Positions 47,832 to 60,621 of a DNA stretch of 64,000 bases are shown in pieces; within the stretch, counting starts at the first letter, position 1, and each line of letters starts with the position of its first letter. The DNA is from Wurfbainia villosa (Eukaryota > Streptophyta > Magnoliopsida > Zingiberales > Zingiberaceae), in contig CM045991.1 of NCBI GenBank assembly GCA_025175895.1, positions 75,999,174 through 76,063,173 on the forward strand. Reading direction: 5' to 3'. The notes under the pieces are model-generated. The model ran no database searches and was not told the DNA's origin. It was given only the letters and a program-made list of their open reading frames with translations. Position numbers and translations under genes: made by a program.

Positions 47832-49984
47832 TGTTGGGTTTAGACATATGGCGTGTGTGTGTTCGATCATGTTTCGCAAACATGAGCACAGCGGAAGCAA
47901 TAAAAATAATAAATACTCCTATTTATTACAACACACACAACACACGCATGCTATTACAACAAGTGTAGACATAACCGTAAATTAAAATTGCAATAAAAGG
48001 AAATTAAACTACGTTATACCTTCCGTATGACGTGTAGCGGGAACGGCATCAACCGGAATGATCCTCGTAAGAATCGTCTCTATCCGTATCCACGCCGAGC
48101 TCCTCGGGATGACTTCGCTAAGTCACGAGCTTCGTCTTCGTACGGGTTACTAGCCTCGTGTTGAAGACGACGTGATCGAGAGATGATCACGATCCTAATC
48201 CAAATTCGGATCCAAAACGAGTTCTCAAAACTCGCTTCTCCGGAGAGGTATTCGTCAACCGTTTGACGAATCCTTCGTCCTCCACCTCAGAGGATTACCG
48301 GAGATCAAATCCCCGGTATGTTAGCCACTGTCGGAGCACTAACCGTCGTCCAAATGACGCTCCGACGAGAGGAGGAGAAGCTGTCCAGAAAACTGGACAG
48401 GTTGGTGGGGGAGTAGGCACCGGCCAAAACAAGGAGAGAAAAGCCTCACCTTGATGCCAAACCTATAGGAGATCACCGGAGGGTCGCCGGAGGTTCACCG
48501 GCTGAAGCTTGGTCGCTGGCAAGGAGCTGAGCGGCGCACAATCAAGTGGCGGCAATTGGATTAGGGTTTAACAATCCCTTAAGCCCACTTTTATAGAGAA
48601 CTAATTCTCTTAATGGTTAATGGATCATATCCATAAAGCCCGTTAACCCGCTCCATTAAGATAATTTAAAATAAACCAAACCATGATGGTTTATTTTAAG
48701 TTAAAATGAACCGAACCAACTTTTGGTTCATTCGTTTAAAATAAACCAAACCCTTTGGTTCATTCTTATCCATTGGATTAGAACCAAACCATTTTGGTCC
48801 ATCCATTACGTCTTCATAAGACGCAGCCCATCCACGCTTCCATTGCGACTGAAACAATTTCATGCTTGCTTTATGTTTGGTCCAACCAAACATAGTTTCT
48901 CTCAGTCTGAGAATCCCATTCTCAAGCTCGTTTTAAATCCTTTGGATTACACTCGTTGTGCGTGTGACCAAATAGGTTCTCGGTTTATGTTGGCCGTCTA
49001 TAATTAACCATTAATTATAGAACGATCATGAGTGGCACCTAGTAGTACATCATGATCCCCAATTAACCGAAAAGATCAACGGTTGATCCAGAACTATTTC
49101 TGAAACCCTTCAGTGGCTCGAATGATTCGTGCCCCATTCCCTTCACTCATCTTATACCCACTTGGTTCAGGACATGGTCTATAGTGTCAGTCCCCACTAG
49201 GCTGACTACGTCACACCTAGCCCAAGTATCATTTCCTCGTCCTACGGATTCTAGTTACTCCACATGTATCGAAGAGTACCTTACTCTAAACATGTAATGC
49301 TTTGGCCAAAGACTTTAGTAACAATCCGACGAGAAGCCATGGGTATACATCTCCTCGCAAGGAGTGGTGAATCCTTTATAGGCTATTCAAACACCTTCGA
49401 TCACTTCGACTTATACCCAATCATCCCGGGTCCACATCTCCTTAGAGATGTTTGCTTAAGATGTCAAAGCATAAGTCTCCATGATCAAGATGACTTGAAT
49501 ACCGCAAGTCAAAGGAACATCGCACTTAAGCCACAGTAAGAACTTCATTGACATATCTATATATGCAGAGAACCATATGAAGTCTTACGGCTGGTCACTC
49601 CAATGAACTAGTTACCATAACTAGCATCCACGATTAACTCCGGACATCACTATGTCTCCAGCCAGTGAGAATCAGCTGCTTGGATACACCAAGGAGTATA
49701 CCTCATGCTAGTCTCAACAGAATTGATGGTGTCCAGATTCATCAGTTCATCGACTAGGGATAATTCCGATACATCACAATTACACATGTAGAGATACTCA
49801 CTAGTTGTGATCCAATCACAAATTCTCTCATGCTGTGAATCGTATCGTGGACATTCAGTAAATGAGTTTAAGATCCAATCAAATACATAAAACATGTATA
49901 CTCAAATAGTGAATCTTCATTTATCATATAAATGGTTCATACATAAGGCGATTGCCTTAGGACATCTCTCATATATTACTAACA
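47832..49984 (-). repeat. CopC right (5') LTR
   Basis: It starts TGTTGGGTTTAGACATATGG and ends ATTACTAACA, at 2153 bases. It joins the primer site on the left and CopA-minus RT on the right (AGTCCTTCATTG). Confidence 0.92.
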
Positions 49985-52265
49985 AGTCCTTCATTGAGAA
50001 GCACGTCCCCAGCCAAGTCTTCACAGACTGTAGCGAAGGGATGTCATTCCTAATGAGCAGTATGTCATCCACATACAATACAAGGAAGACAACTGTGTTC
50101 CCATTAACCCTCTTGTAGACACAGGGTTCATCTTCATTCTTGATGAAACCAAACTGTTTGATCGCATCATCGAATTGAAGATTCCAGCTCCGAGAAGCTT
50201 GCTTTAGCCCATAAATGGACCTTTGCAGCTTGCATACCTTCCCAGTATGCTGTGGATCTACAAAACTCTCAGGTTGTGTCATGTACACATCCTCGAGTAA
50301 GTTTTCATTCAGAAACGGGGTTTTGACATCCATCTGCCAGATCTCATAATCGTGGTATGCTGCAATGGCAAGCAAGATCCGAATGGACTTCAACATCGCC
50401 ACTGGAGAAAAGGTTTCATCATAGTCAATACCATGAATTTGCTTGAAACCTTTAGCCACCAATCGTCCCTTATAGGTATGCGTAAGTCCATCCATGTCAG
50501 TCTTTCTCCTAAAGACCCACTTACACTCAATGGGTTTGACTCCTTCAGGTGGATCAACCAAAGTCCATACTTGGTTGGTGTACATGGATTCCATCTCGGA
50601 TCTCATGGCCTCTAGCCATTTCTCAGAATCTGGGCTCATCACAGCTTCCTGATAGAAGGTAGGCTCATTCTCAATGAGCATAACATCATCATGGTCAGAC
50701 AAGAGAAATGAGTATCTCTCGGTGATGGCCACTATCAGACCTGCGAAGAGGTAGGTCTACCTGAACAGGTGGTTGTTCCACAACTCTTTGTGCAACAACC
50801 TCATCACCCACAACACTTTGTGGTTCCTATTCAACCTCCATCAAGGCCTCAGTGCTATGGTCCTTATCTTGAATTTCTTCAAGATCGAAGGTACTCCCAC
50901 TAGTTTTTCTAGAAACAAAATCCCTTTCTATAAAAACTCCAGTCTTTGCCACAAACACTTTGTGCTGACTGGGAATGTAGAAGTAATATCCCTTTGTATC
51001 CTTGGGATATCCAACAAAATAGCACCTATCGGATTTGGGTCCCAGTTTGTTTGAGACTTGACGTCAAACGTAAGCCTCATAACCCCAAATCCTCATGAAA
51101 GACATCTTGGGATTTCTCCCTGTCCATATCGTATATGGTGTCTTTATGACAGCCTTGGATGGTACACGGTTAAGGGTAAAGGCTGTTGTGTCTAGAGCAT
51201 ATCCTCAAAAGGATATAGGAAGATCTGTGTGACTCATCATAGATCGTACCATATCTAATAGGGTATGATTCCTCCTTTCGGTTACACCATTCCATTGTGG
51301 TGTTCCAGGAGGAGTGAGTTGGGATAGAATCCCACACTCAGCTAGATAGTCACGAAACTCATGGCTAAGGTATTCACCACCTCGATCTGATCGAAGTATC
51401 TTAATACTCTTGCCAAGTTGGTTTTGTACTTCATTCTTGAATTCTTTGAACTTTTCAAAGGATTCTGATTTATGTGTCATAAGATACACATAACCATATC
51501 TACTGAAGTCATCAGCAAATGTAATGAAGTACCTGTAACCACCTCTAGTAGCAACATTGAAAGGACCACATACATCACTATGTATAAGTTCTAACAAATC
51601 TGTTGCTCTTTCGTTGTGTCCACTAAAGGGAGTCTTGGTCATCTTGCCTAAAAGGCAAGACTCGCATGTCTCATATGATTCAAAATCAAATGAGTCTAGC
51701 AGCCCATCCTTATGGAGCTGAGATAAGCGACTCTCATTTATGTGACCTAAGCGACAATGTCAGAGATAGGTTTGGTTCAACTCATTTGACTTGAACCTCT
51801 TGGTACTTATGTTATAGATAGGGCTCTCTAAGTCTAGAAAGTAGAGTTCGTTCATTAGAGGTGCACTACAATAGAATATATCATTTAAATAAACTGAACA
51901 ACATTTGTTCTTTATTATAAATGAAAATCCTTTCTTGTCCAAACAAGAAACTGAAATGATGTTCTTAGTTAAAGCAGACACATAACAACATTCATCTAAT
52001 TCTAGTACAAGTCAAGAGGGAAGAGATAGATCATAAGTTCCTACAGCAACAGCAGCAACCCTTGCTCAATTGCCTACTCGTAGGTCCACCTCGCCCTTTG
52101 TCAATGCCCTGCTATTTCTCAGCGCCTGCACATTGGTACAAATGTGAGATGCACATCCGGTATCTAATACCCATGATGAAGAAATAGATATATTGACTTC
52201 TATAACATTTATACCTGAAGTAGAAGTCTCACTTCTTTTCTTCTTAAGATCTTCCAGGTAAGCTT
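49985..52265 (-). pseudogene. pol: CopA-minus pol: protease, integrase and RT
   Basis: The protease motif WVLDTGCASHIC is near 52165. Integrase spans 51981-51205: LTKNIISVSCLDKKGFSFII, CRLGHINESRLSQLHKDGLL, CESCLLGKMTKTPFSGH, HSDVCGPFNVATRGGYRYFI and PQWNGVTERRNHTLLDMVRS. A Trp codon is replaced by TGA at about 51758-51760, and there is a stop just below 51205. The RT frame 50732-49985 is long and clean: EKWLEAMRSEMESMYTNQVW, LVDPPEGVKPIECKWVFRRK, YDETFSPVAMLKSIRILLAI, WQMDVKTPFLNENLLEDVYM and YVDD (50064-50075), ending at CFSMKDL where CopC is inserted. It is better preserved than the CopA-plus copy. Confidence 0.9.
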
Positions 52266-53046
52266 TGCAGTTACGCTTCTAGTATCTAGATTCCTTGCAG
52301 TGGAAGCAAGCCCCTTCCTTGGCTACCCCTCCTTTGGGTTTAAGTTCTTTGCCTTTCCCCTTGGCTTGGGACTTTCCCTTACCTTTAGACTTGCCCTTTC
52401 CTTTCTTCTTGTGCACCATCAAAATGGTGTCAAATTTTCCCTTCTTAAGGTTAAGCTCAGCTGTTCTCAACATGCTGAGCATCTCAGGCAGTGGCTTATC
52501 AATTTCATTCATGTTATAATTTATGACAAATTGATTGTAGGCTTGTGGCAAATATTGCAAGATTAGGTCAGTGGCCAGCTCTTGGCCAATTGGGAATCCC
52601 AGCCTTTGTAGGTTTTCTACGTACCCAATCATCTTGAGTACATATGGACCAACGGGAGTCCCATCTTGCATTTTGGACCCAAATAATGCCTTAGAGACTT
52701 CATATCTCTCATGCCTTTCTTGTCCTTGATATAGTTGACGAAGATGTCCAACCATATCATAAGCATTCATGAACTCATGTTGCTTCTGAAGCTCAGAGTT
52801 CATGGTCGCGAGCATTAGACATGACACATCTAATGCATCATCTTGATGCTTCTTGTAAGAATCTTTGTCAGCTCGCAAGGCAGTGGCAGGAGGTGCCTCC
52901 GGAATGGGCTGCTCCAGGACGTACAACTTCCTTTCTTGGGTGAGAATAATTCTCAGGTTCCTGTACCAGTCCGGAAAATTTGCTCCATTGAGCTTGTCCT
53001 TCTCAAGGACAGAACGCAGAGAGAGAGTGTTCATGTTTGTCGACAT
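52266..53046 (-). pseudogene. gag: CopA-minus gag, nearly complete
   Basis: An uninterrupted 255-codon frame runs from the ATG at 53046: MSTNMNTLSLRSVLEKDKLN, FPDWYRNLRIILTQERKLYV, DALDVSCLMLATMNSELQKQ, YDMVGHLRQLYQGQERHERY, FGSKMQDGTPVGPYVLKMIG and ELATDLILQYLPQAYNQFVI. A Lys/Gly-rich linker follows, then the start of a zinc knuckle (CFHCKESRY), after which a stop (52279) cuts the knuckle short. In-frame continuation beyond the stop keeps the remaining Cys positions only loosely. This is the best-preserved gag in the window. It would encode the virus-like particle shell of the retrotransposon. Confidence 0.9.
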
Positions 53047-53843
53047 AGTTATCTACAATATACAATGCAGAGAATTAATATCATATTCCTTTTATCATTT
53101 AATTAGGCTTTTAATCAAATGATGCTCCCACTGAATTATAGGAATTTTGCAGAATCGAGTTATGGATGTGGTCAAACCACATTGCTAGATTCATACAAAC
53201 TAGCTATAATTCTTACGGGACAAGATCCACATCATACTAAGCCTTGAGTTAGCTTTGGCTAAATCGCCCAAGACTTAGTACGATCGGTGGGTAACACATT
53301 ACCGATTACATCTCTATGCAACTCTTGTTTATAGGATCAAGACCCACATTTACAAAAGACCTTGAGTTAGCTTTGGCTAAATCGCTCAAGATTTAGTGTA
53401 AATGCGATCTTAACCTATCTTTCCAACGATTGGAATATGCCTATAGTTCTACTCGATCCAATTGAGTTAACTAGTTTTGCTCAATCTAATTGAGCTTACT
53501 CTAACCCATGCATGATAGGCGGGTCCAAGATTGTCCCTCCGCACCCTACCAAGATAATATGTGTTGCTCTGCTTTGGCAGATTCAACAATAACAAATGAT
53601 CGAGGTAGTGATGGGTATCAAGGCTCGGTAGGCATTTTCGAGTTGATTCGATTATGATCTAATCTAATCGTAATGTGTTTCATATACGCATTGAGACCTT
53701 TATTATCCTATATTAGCATGCATACATACATACAATTATTATTCTAGCATGCATCATATACATACAAGAAAATTATCCTAGCATGCATCATATACATACA
53801 AGCATTATTCTACTAGCATGCATCACATACAGACAAGCAAAAT

Positions 53844-53877
<34 letters not shown>

Positions 53878-54691
53878 TAACTGTGATGTAGTCATGGCCC
53901 TACTACGATCTTCTCAAGCCAATGAGAAGATCGGACGGTCAACCTAAGGCTAGCGGCTTCTCCAAGCGCTTCCTTTGACCGCCATGTGTCGTCGGCACCC
54001 TTCTCGTAACCTCGTCTTCAAGTGGACTTTCCACCGCTCCATTTTGTACATTACAAATATGAAACTTGAGTTACATTCGAGTCTAAAACTATTTACAACT
54101 AGAATATCATAAGAAGAGGTACAACGCGCAGGTCGCATACACTATACAACATGCATAACCATAAAAATGGCACGCAGGCCGTATTATGAATTACAACACA
54201 TCATCCAATCAAATTGGGGTTATTGGGCCATGACAATCACAGAATTATACATAATTCTAAATTATGTATTTTTACAGAAAATTTCTATAATTTTTCCTAT
54301 TTTGTTTTTCAATTTTATGAGTCACCTCCCCGTAACGGTCCCGCTAAGCAATTTCCGAGCGCGATCGCGGGACAAGGCCCCTTTCGGGGATAGGGGCAGC
54401 GCCCATACTCGCAAAATAAACTTTGCGAGTGTCCCTACTACGATCTTAAGTGACTTAAGTCGCTGTCCCAAAAACCTAAAGCGAATAACTCGCCGTTTCG
54501 GAGAGTTTTTCTCGGTGGTCGAAGCCTACAAGTGTCCCAACACTCGTTGCTTCGACTCTTCGAGAAAAATACCCAAAAATTCTATAAAAATAGGAAATTA
54601 ACAGAAACATCAAAATCTGTAATTTTTATATCTAATACAAATATTACAAAAACAAAACACATACATGCTTCGCACGTGGCTCTGATACCAC
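53047..54691 (-). other. CopA-minus leader with intact primer-binding site
   Basis: The leader is inverted relative to the CopA-plus leader and keeps the same GCATGCATCATATACATACA-type repeats (about 53715-53835), a TA microsatellite (53847-53875) and duplicated TAGCTTTGGCTAAATCGC motifs. The primer site GGCTCTGATACCA at 54678-54690 is a perfect inverse of the tRNA-iMet complement, one base from the LTR. Confidence 0.82.
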
Positions 54692-55022
54692 TGTTGGACT
54701 TTCCGAGCCGTAAAAACCGTTTTTTTTGCGTTGCGGAAACCCCGGAAGTCCGACCACGGATCCGTGCGAAGATGTATTAAAACTAAAACATGTATGTGTT
54801 TGTATAAAACCCTAGATCTACCTTAGATCTACATGATAAGGACGTTACCCTCGATGCAACGCCCTTCGTAAATCCCGCTCGTCCAAAAGGTTCGCCGGAA
54901 CTCGAGAGTGTCAAGTGTACACTCCTCTACAAGTATCCACACGGAAAAATGGTGGAGAAAAATGCCTTAGAGTGTGCTAGAACCCCTTGGACGTTCATGG
55001 CTAGATGAGGAAGAGAGAGCTT
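54692..55022 (-). repeat. CopA-minus 5' LTR, partial
   Basis: It starts TGTTGGACTTTCCGAGCCG, matching 29174 onward, and is interrupted after AGAGAGAGCTT at 55022 by the SIRE-like LTR. In the other copy this point is near 29502. The remainder is not in the window. Confidence 0.88.
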
Positions 55023-56532
55023 TGTTAGGATCTTTGTAACGGCTAGAGGGGGTGAATAGCGTTTGACCCGTACATAGATGGAAATCGTTCGCGGTTGTCT
55101 CTACAATTTCTTTAGCGCAGCGGAAATAGAAATATAATAATGATAACAAAATATACAACACGCAAACACAAATATTTAACGTGGTTCGGAACCGCACGGT
55201 TCCTACTCCACGGATCGAGCTCTAGTGATGCACACGCACTCACTAATCACAAATACTCCTTCTCGACACAAGTCAGAGGTGGAGAAACCCCTTACAAGTA
55301 ATCTTACAACAATAAGATACAAATACAAGTAATTACAATAATGAAATACAATACAAGTAAAGAAAACTACTTTACGATTGCCTTTGGATTGCTTGATTGC
55401 TTGGTTGCTTGAAATCACCTTGGAGACCCTGATTTGCAACAACAAATCGCTCCAAAACCCTCAAGAAACCGATGCCAAATTCCTTCATCACGAGCTCCTT
55501 ATAAAGCTTCAACCTGTGCTGGAAAAAGTCGATCAGTCGACTGCTCGGGACCATCAGTCGACTGATGCCACTGTTGTCGTGAGACAACGACTAGATCCAC
55601 GATGGATAAGTCCAACGGATCTACCATCAGTCGACTGATCAAACCCATCAGTCGACTGATGGTGTCCTCACTCGACTACTGGTCCCAAAGGTCGAGTGAG
55701 ACTACACTACACTCGTTTCGAACCGGCACCTCCGATCGATCATGCGATCACCGATCGTGCAATCACCGCATCCTCATCGTAATCGACAAACCCTAGTTGA
55801 CTCAATCACATGAGGTTTTAGCCCAAGTATGGTGCCCCATACTTGCTAGACCACCCTTAGCCTAGACCTAAGCCTTCTAGCCACCTCCATCAGCCTCACG
55901 CCTCTCGGATCCCTCCAAGTCATCCATGACTTGTTCATCCATCGCGCTAGCCTTCAGGTGCTTCCATCGGCTATGTCATGCTAACGGTGTCTACACCGCC
56001 AAGGCACATTGGACTTATGCCGCCAAGACTCCGCTTGGACTTTACGCCGCCAAACATTGGACTTATGCTGCCAAGACTCCCGCTTGGACTTTACGCAGCC
56101 AATATCAAACCCCTTGGGCTTCTCATGCCAAGACTCAAGCTTGGACTTTCCCTTGCCAACCCATGTTGGACTTTTACATTACCAAGACCCATGCTTGGAC
56201 TTTTCCCTTTCCAACCCATGTTGGACTTCTCAAATGCCAAGACCATGCTTGGACTTTCCCTTGCCAATCCATGTTGGACTTTTACATTGCCAAGACCCAT
56301 GCTTGGACTTTTCATGTGCCAAGTGTCCCACTTGGACTTTTCATGCCAAGTACTCAAGACTTGGACTTTACCAAATGCCAAGTGTTCCACTTGGACTTTC
56401 CATGCCAAGTACACAAGACTTGGACTTTCCCATGACAATTACATTGTCATATGTTTTTGTCGAAACATCAAAACATCACTCGAGTCAAACTCGAGTCCTG
56501 GTCAATCGTGACCTGGGCCGATTGCACCAACA
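55023..56532 (-). repeat. SIRE-like 3' LTR, complete
   Basis: It starts TGTTAGGATCTTTGTAACGG and ends GATTGCACCAACA. It carries AACGTGGTTCGGAACC, four GTCGAC palindromes (about 55535-55665) and a minisatellite. It shares its first 860 bases with 28154-29173. Confidence 0.82.
56005..56432. repeat. TTGGACTTT minisatellite inside the SIRE-like LTR
   Basis: About fifteen units of 26-30 bases, each with TTGGACTTT or TTGGACTTA, run from 56009 to 56421, alternating with GCCAAGACCCATG-like spacers. All three plus-strand frames stay open over 169-179 codons because the unit lacks stops. The peptides are repetitive and not a gene. Confidence 0.88.
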
Positions 56533-57666
56533 ATCTCTCCCTTTTTGATGTTTGACAAAAACCAAACAAATCATTTGAGTTAGACCACTAACTCAAATCC
56601 CTTACCAATTATCCCAAATTGGTAAACACTCTCCAAATGTTCTTCCCCAAACATTCTCCCCCTTTTTGACTAACATCAAAAAGGTTTTCTCTCCAAGGAG
56701 GTCAATGTCTCATGTCCCAATGAGATCTTACAATCTCCCCCTTTGTCCAAAAATACCTAGGATGCCTACTATCTTCTTAGTGATAAGTCCCATATCACTC
56801 AAGAGAGGCAATCCTGTACACTCTCCCAATTTCCAAACTGGGTTTCTAAAAATCCATCAATTTTTCCAAATTGATAACATTTTCTCCTTGGATACCTCCC
56901 CCTAAAGGCTTGCTCCCCCTTGACCATTGCGTCAACAATGTCCTTGGGAAGTCCCTAAGCCAATAGGAACTCTAAATCATCAAAGTTAAGGTTAGAAATT
57001 CAACATTGAACTTTCCAACACCTTAACATTGATACAAACCCTAAACAACTCTCCTAATCCATATCCAATGGTTTTTCACCTTTTATAATGCTTCCCAAAG
57101 CATATCCTAGGGTCAGGAGTGATTAGGGACCTTAACCGTAGCTGAAATCGGGTTAAGCAACCTTGGTTACTCCGAAATCAGGCTACCAGTCGAGTGATTC
57201 AGACATCAGTCGACTAAACCCCACATCAGTCGACTGCCACTATGAGCAGTCGACTGATAACTGAAAAATCCGATTTTCAGTTATCAGAAATGAGATTTGG
57301 GAATTCATAAATAATTATACGTTTATCGAAAAATCACGGAAATTTATACGTATAATACCTATGACCAATACAATGGGTGAAAAATGTTTGAAAAATATTT
57401 TACCCATAAAATATCGAAATTGATACAAAATTCAAGAGTGAAGAAAACTTCTAAGTTTTTTGGCTCACTTTGTATCAATCTCATCAATGGTGATTGCTAT
57501 CAAAAGATAGACTTCACCAAGGTTTTTCAAAATGATTTTAAAATGTTTTCAAAACCTTATTTTGGATCATATTCCTTGGGCTCTATGTATATGACTTGTA
57601 CACAAGCTTTCCCAATGATCCATATGTTGAGTTAAGATGAGTTTGGGTTCAACTAGATGCAAAAAC
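56533..57666 (-). other. SIRE-like internal non-coding region
   Basis: Repeated CTCCCCCTTTTTG-type (inverted purine) tracts occur at 56655-56670, 56732-56745 and 56888-56925. A group of three GTCGAC palindromes lies at about 57205-57260, followed by AT-rich sequence. No pol or envelope-like motif was found. Confidence 0.6.
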
Positions 57667-59893
57667 TGTTGGGTTTCCGGCATCGCGGCGTGTGTGTGTT
57701 CGATCACGTTTCGCAAACATGAACACAGCGGAAGCAATAAAAATAATAAATCTACATTTATTACAACACACACAACACACGCATGCATATTACAACAAGT
57801 GTAGACATAGCCGTAAATTTAAATTTGCAATAAAAGGAAATTTATCTACGTTATACCTTTTGTATGACGTGTAGCGGGAACGATATCAACCGGAACGATC
57901 CTCGCTAGAATCGTCTCTATTCGTATCCACGCCGAGTTCCTCTGGATGAATTCGCTAAGCCACGAGCTTCGTCTTCGTACGGGTTACTAGCCTCGTGTTG
58001 AAGACGACGTGATCGAGAGATGATCACGATCCGAATCCAAATTCGGATCCTAATACGAGTTCTCAAAACTCGCTTCTCCGGAGAGGTATTCGTCAACCAA
58101 TTGACAAATCCTTCGTCCTCCACCTCAGAGGATTACCGGAGATCGAATCCCCAGTAAGTTAGCCGCTGTCGGAGCTCTAACCATCGTCCAAACGACGCTC
58201 CGACGAGAGGAGAACAAGCTGTCCAGAAAACTGGACAGCTTTGGTGGAGGTGATAGGCGCCGGCCAACCAAGGGAGATAGAGCTCACCTTGATGCCAAAC
58301 TTGAAGGAGATCACTGGAGCACTAACCGACAGCAGCTCGACGCCGGCGAGGGGGAAGGTCAGCACCTTCTGGACACCGGTTGGAGCCTCAAGGTGGCCGG
58401 CGGCAAGGAGGAGGAGAGTTGACTCCGAATTTCTCCAAGGAGAGGTGGGCGGCCACTTAGGGTTGTGGATTAGGGCTTAATTATCCCTTAAGCCCTCGTT
58501 TATAGAGAACTAATTCTCTTAATGGTTATTTGATCATAACCATTAGGCCCGTTAACCCGCTCCATTAAGATAAGTTAAAATAAACCAAACCATGATGGTT
58601 TATTTTAAGTTAAAACGAACCGAACCAACTTTTGGTTCATTCGTTTAAAATAAACCAAACCCTTTGGTTTATTCTCCTCCATTGGATTGGAACCAAACCA
58701 TTTTGGTTCATCCATTACATCTTCATAAGACTCGGCCCATCCACGCTTCCATTGCGACTGAAATGATTTCATGCTCGCTTTATGTTTGGTCCAACCAAAC
58801 CTAGTTTCTCTCGGTCTGAGAATCCCATTCTCAAGCTCGTTTTAAATCCTTTGGATTACGCTCGTTGTGCGTGTGACCAAATAGGTTCTCGGTTTATGTT
58901 GGCCGTCTATAATTAACTATTAATTATAGAACGATCATGAGTGGCACCTAGTAGTACATCATGATCCCTAATTAACCGAAAAGATCAACGGTTGATCCAG
59001 AACTATTTCTGAAACCCTTCAGTAGCTCGAATGAATCGTGCCCCATTCCCTTCACTCATCTTATACCCACTTGGTTCAGGACATGGTCTATTGTGTCAGT
59101 CCCCACTAGGCTGACTACGTCACACCTAGCCCAAGTGTCATTTCCTCGTCCTACGGATTCTAGTTACTCCACATGTATCGAAGAGTACCTTACTCTAAAC
59201 ATGTAATGCTTTGGCCAAAGACTTTAGTAACAATCCGACGAGAGGCCATGGGTATACATCTCCTCGCAAGGAGTGGTGAATCCTTTATAGGCTATTCAAA
59301 CACCTTCGATCACTTCGACTTATACCCAATCATCCCGGGTCCACATCTCCTTAGAGATGTTTGCTTAAGATGTCAAAGCATAAGTCTCCATGATCAAGAT
59401 GACTTGAATACCGCAAGTCAATGGAACATCGCACTTAAGCCACAGTAAGAACTTCATTGACATATCTATATATGCAGAGAACCATATGAAGTCTTACGGC
59501 TGGTCACTCCAATGAACTAGTTACCATAACTAGCATCCACGATTAACTCCGGATATCACAATGTCTCCAGCCAGTGAGAATCAGCTGCTTGGATACACCA
59601 AGGAGTATACCTCGTGCTAGTCTCGATAGAATTGATGGTGTCCAAATCCATCAATTCATCGACTAGAGATAATTCCGATACATCACAATTACACATGTAG
59701 AGATACTCACTAGTTGTGATCCAATCACAAATTCTCTCATGCTGTGAATCGTATCGTGGACATTCAGTAAATGAGTTTAAGATCCAATCAAATACATAAA
59801 ATATGTATACTCAAATAGTGAATCTTCATTTATCATATAAATGGTTCATACATAAGGCGATTGCCTTAGGACATCTCTTATATATTACTAACA
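57667..59893 (-). mobile_element. CopC-family solo LTR
   Basis: It starts TGTTGGGTTTCCGGCATCG, ends ATTACTAACA, and has a perfect 5-base duplication AAAAC (57662-57666 and 59894-59898). At 2.23 kb it is slightly longer than the two CopC LTRs and visibly diverged in the 58240-58480 part. No internal sequence remains. Confidence 0.93.
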
Positions 59894-60621
59894 AAAACTA
59901 TTCACCTTGAACTTAACTCATATCCTACCATCTCACATGTATCTAGGGTGTATAAATACACATACATGTCAATTGGATGTGAGATGTGGGTTTTGTTCTT
60001 CCTAATACTAGGGTTTCATGCATTTTTCTAGGCAACCCTACTTGATTCCCTTATAAATGGGACTCCAAGTTATGCCATTGTCCTTAGTTCAATTTTAATC
60101 AATTAAATGCATGAAATGATCATGGCATAAAGATAGAAATAATTAAGCATGGCCAATGATCATGATGTCATGGCATATGATAACATCTAAAAACACATGA
60201 CATTGGTCCTTAATCCCTAAGCATAATCATGACATATAAAATGATTAAGAATAAACATGATGTCATGACATGGCATATGGCAAGCAAATCATGGCAAGTA
60301 AGAAGTATAGGTATAAGTATACCTAAATTTTAATATTAATTGCCATTTGATATAATTAAATATATTTTGCCATATTATCACTAATCTCCCTAGTGTGCCA
60401 AAAACCCAAAATGACACACTAACCTCTAAACCTAAATTGTGCCAATTTGATCATTTTATCAAACTTTTCAAATAATATTGGCACATCCTAAAATCTTTTA
60501 GGATTAAAGCTCAAATGTATTTCCAAGGTAACCATAACCTTGAAAATAACCTAAAATGCCACCTTTGCCATGGTTGAGTTAACTATCCATCCAATCAAGG
60601 TTGGCACACCCTAAACCCATC
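59894..60621 (-). other. SIRE-like internal region downstream of gag
   Basis: This AT-rich region has many ATGACAT, CATGGCA and GATCATG words and no open frame. It joins 57666 once the CopC LTR is removed. Confidence 0.55.

Larger units (their letters stand above)
40806..49984 (-). mobile_element. CopC: second copia family inserted in CopA-minus pol, rearranged
   Basis: This minus-strand element has its 5' LTR at 47832-49984, primer site at 47816-47828, gag (46575-45840), pol (45805-43160) and a left LTR (40806-42953). The insertion site is AAGTC/AGTC in the CopA RT-RNase H junction. The left LTR is not followed by CopC's own polypurine tract. It is followed by 206 bases of CopA RT identical in layout to the right flank (42954-43159), then a chimeric join into CopC RNase H. 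The left side therefore seems to have been replaced by a copy of the right LTR plus flank. Confidence 0.85.
29174..55022 (-). mobile_element. CopA-minus: Ty1/copia element holding two nested elements
   Basis: Structure on the minus strand: 5' LTR (54692-55022, cut by a SIRE-like insertion), primer site (54678-54690), leader, gag (53046-52279), protease-integrase-RT (about 52265-49985), RNase H (40805-40053) and 3' LTR (40052-39438 plus 30370-29174). CopA-plus is inserted in the 3' LTR and CopC between RT and RNase H. The left end TGTTGG at 29174 lies within a SIRE-like LTR. The gag and pol belong to the large Tork-type group of plant copia elements; the finer lineage is not resolved. Confidence 0.88.

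Noticed and set aside
49264..49539. A 91-codon open frame found in two CopC LTR copies (49264 and 59173).
   Set aside because: It is LTR sequence repeated with the LTR. The third copy breaks it, and no known domain is present.
54678..54690. tRNA-Met-like sequence as a possible tRNA gene.
   Set aside because: Only the 13-base primer complement is present, next to an LTR. There is no cloverleaf or anticodon arm.
55926..56548. Three long plus-strand frames (169-179 codons) as candidate genes.
   Set aside because: They translate a minisatellite. All frames are open and repetitive, and the array sits within an LTR.
56533..57666. Possible envelope-like gene of a SIRE-type element downstream of pol position.
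   Set aside because: No long frame, signal peptide or membrane segment is visible on the minus strand. The stretch is non-coding with purine tracts.
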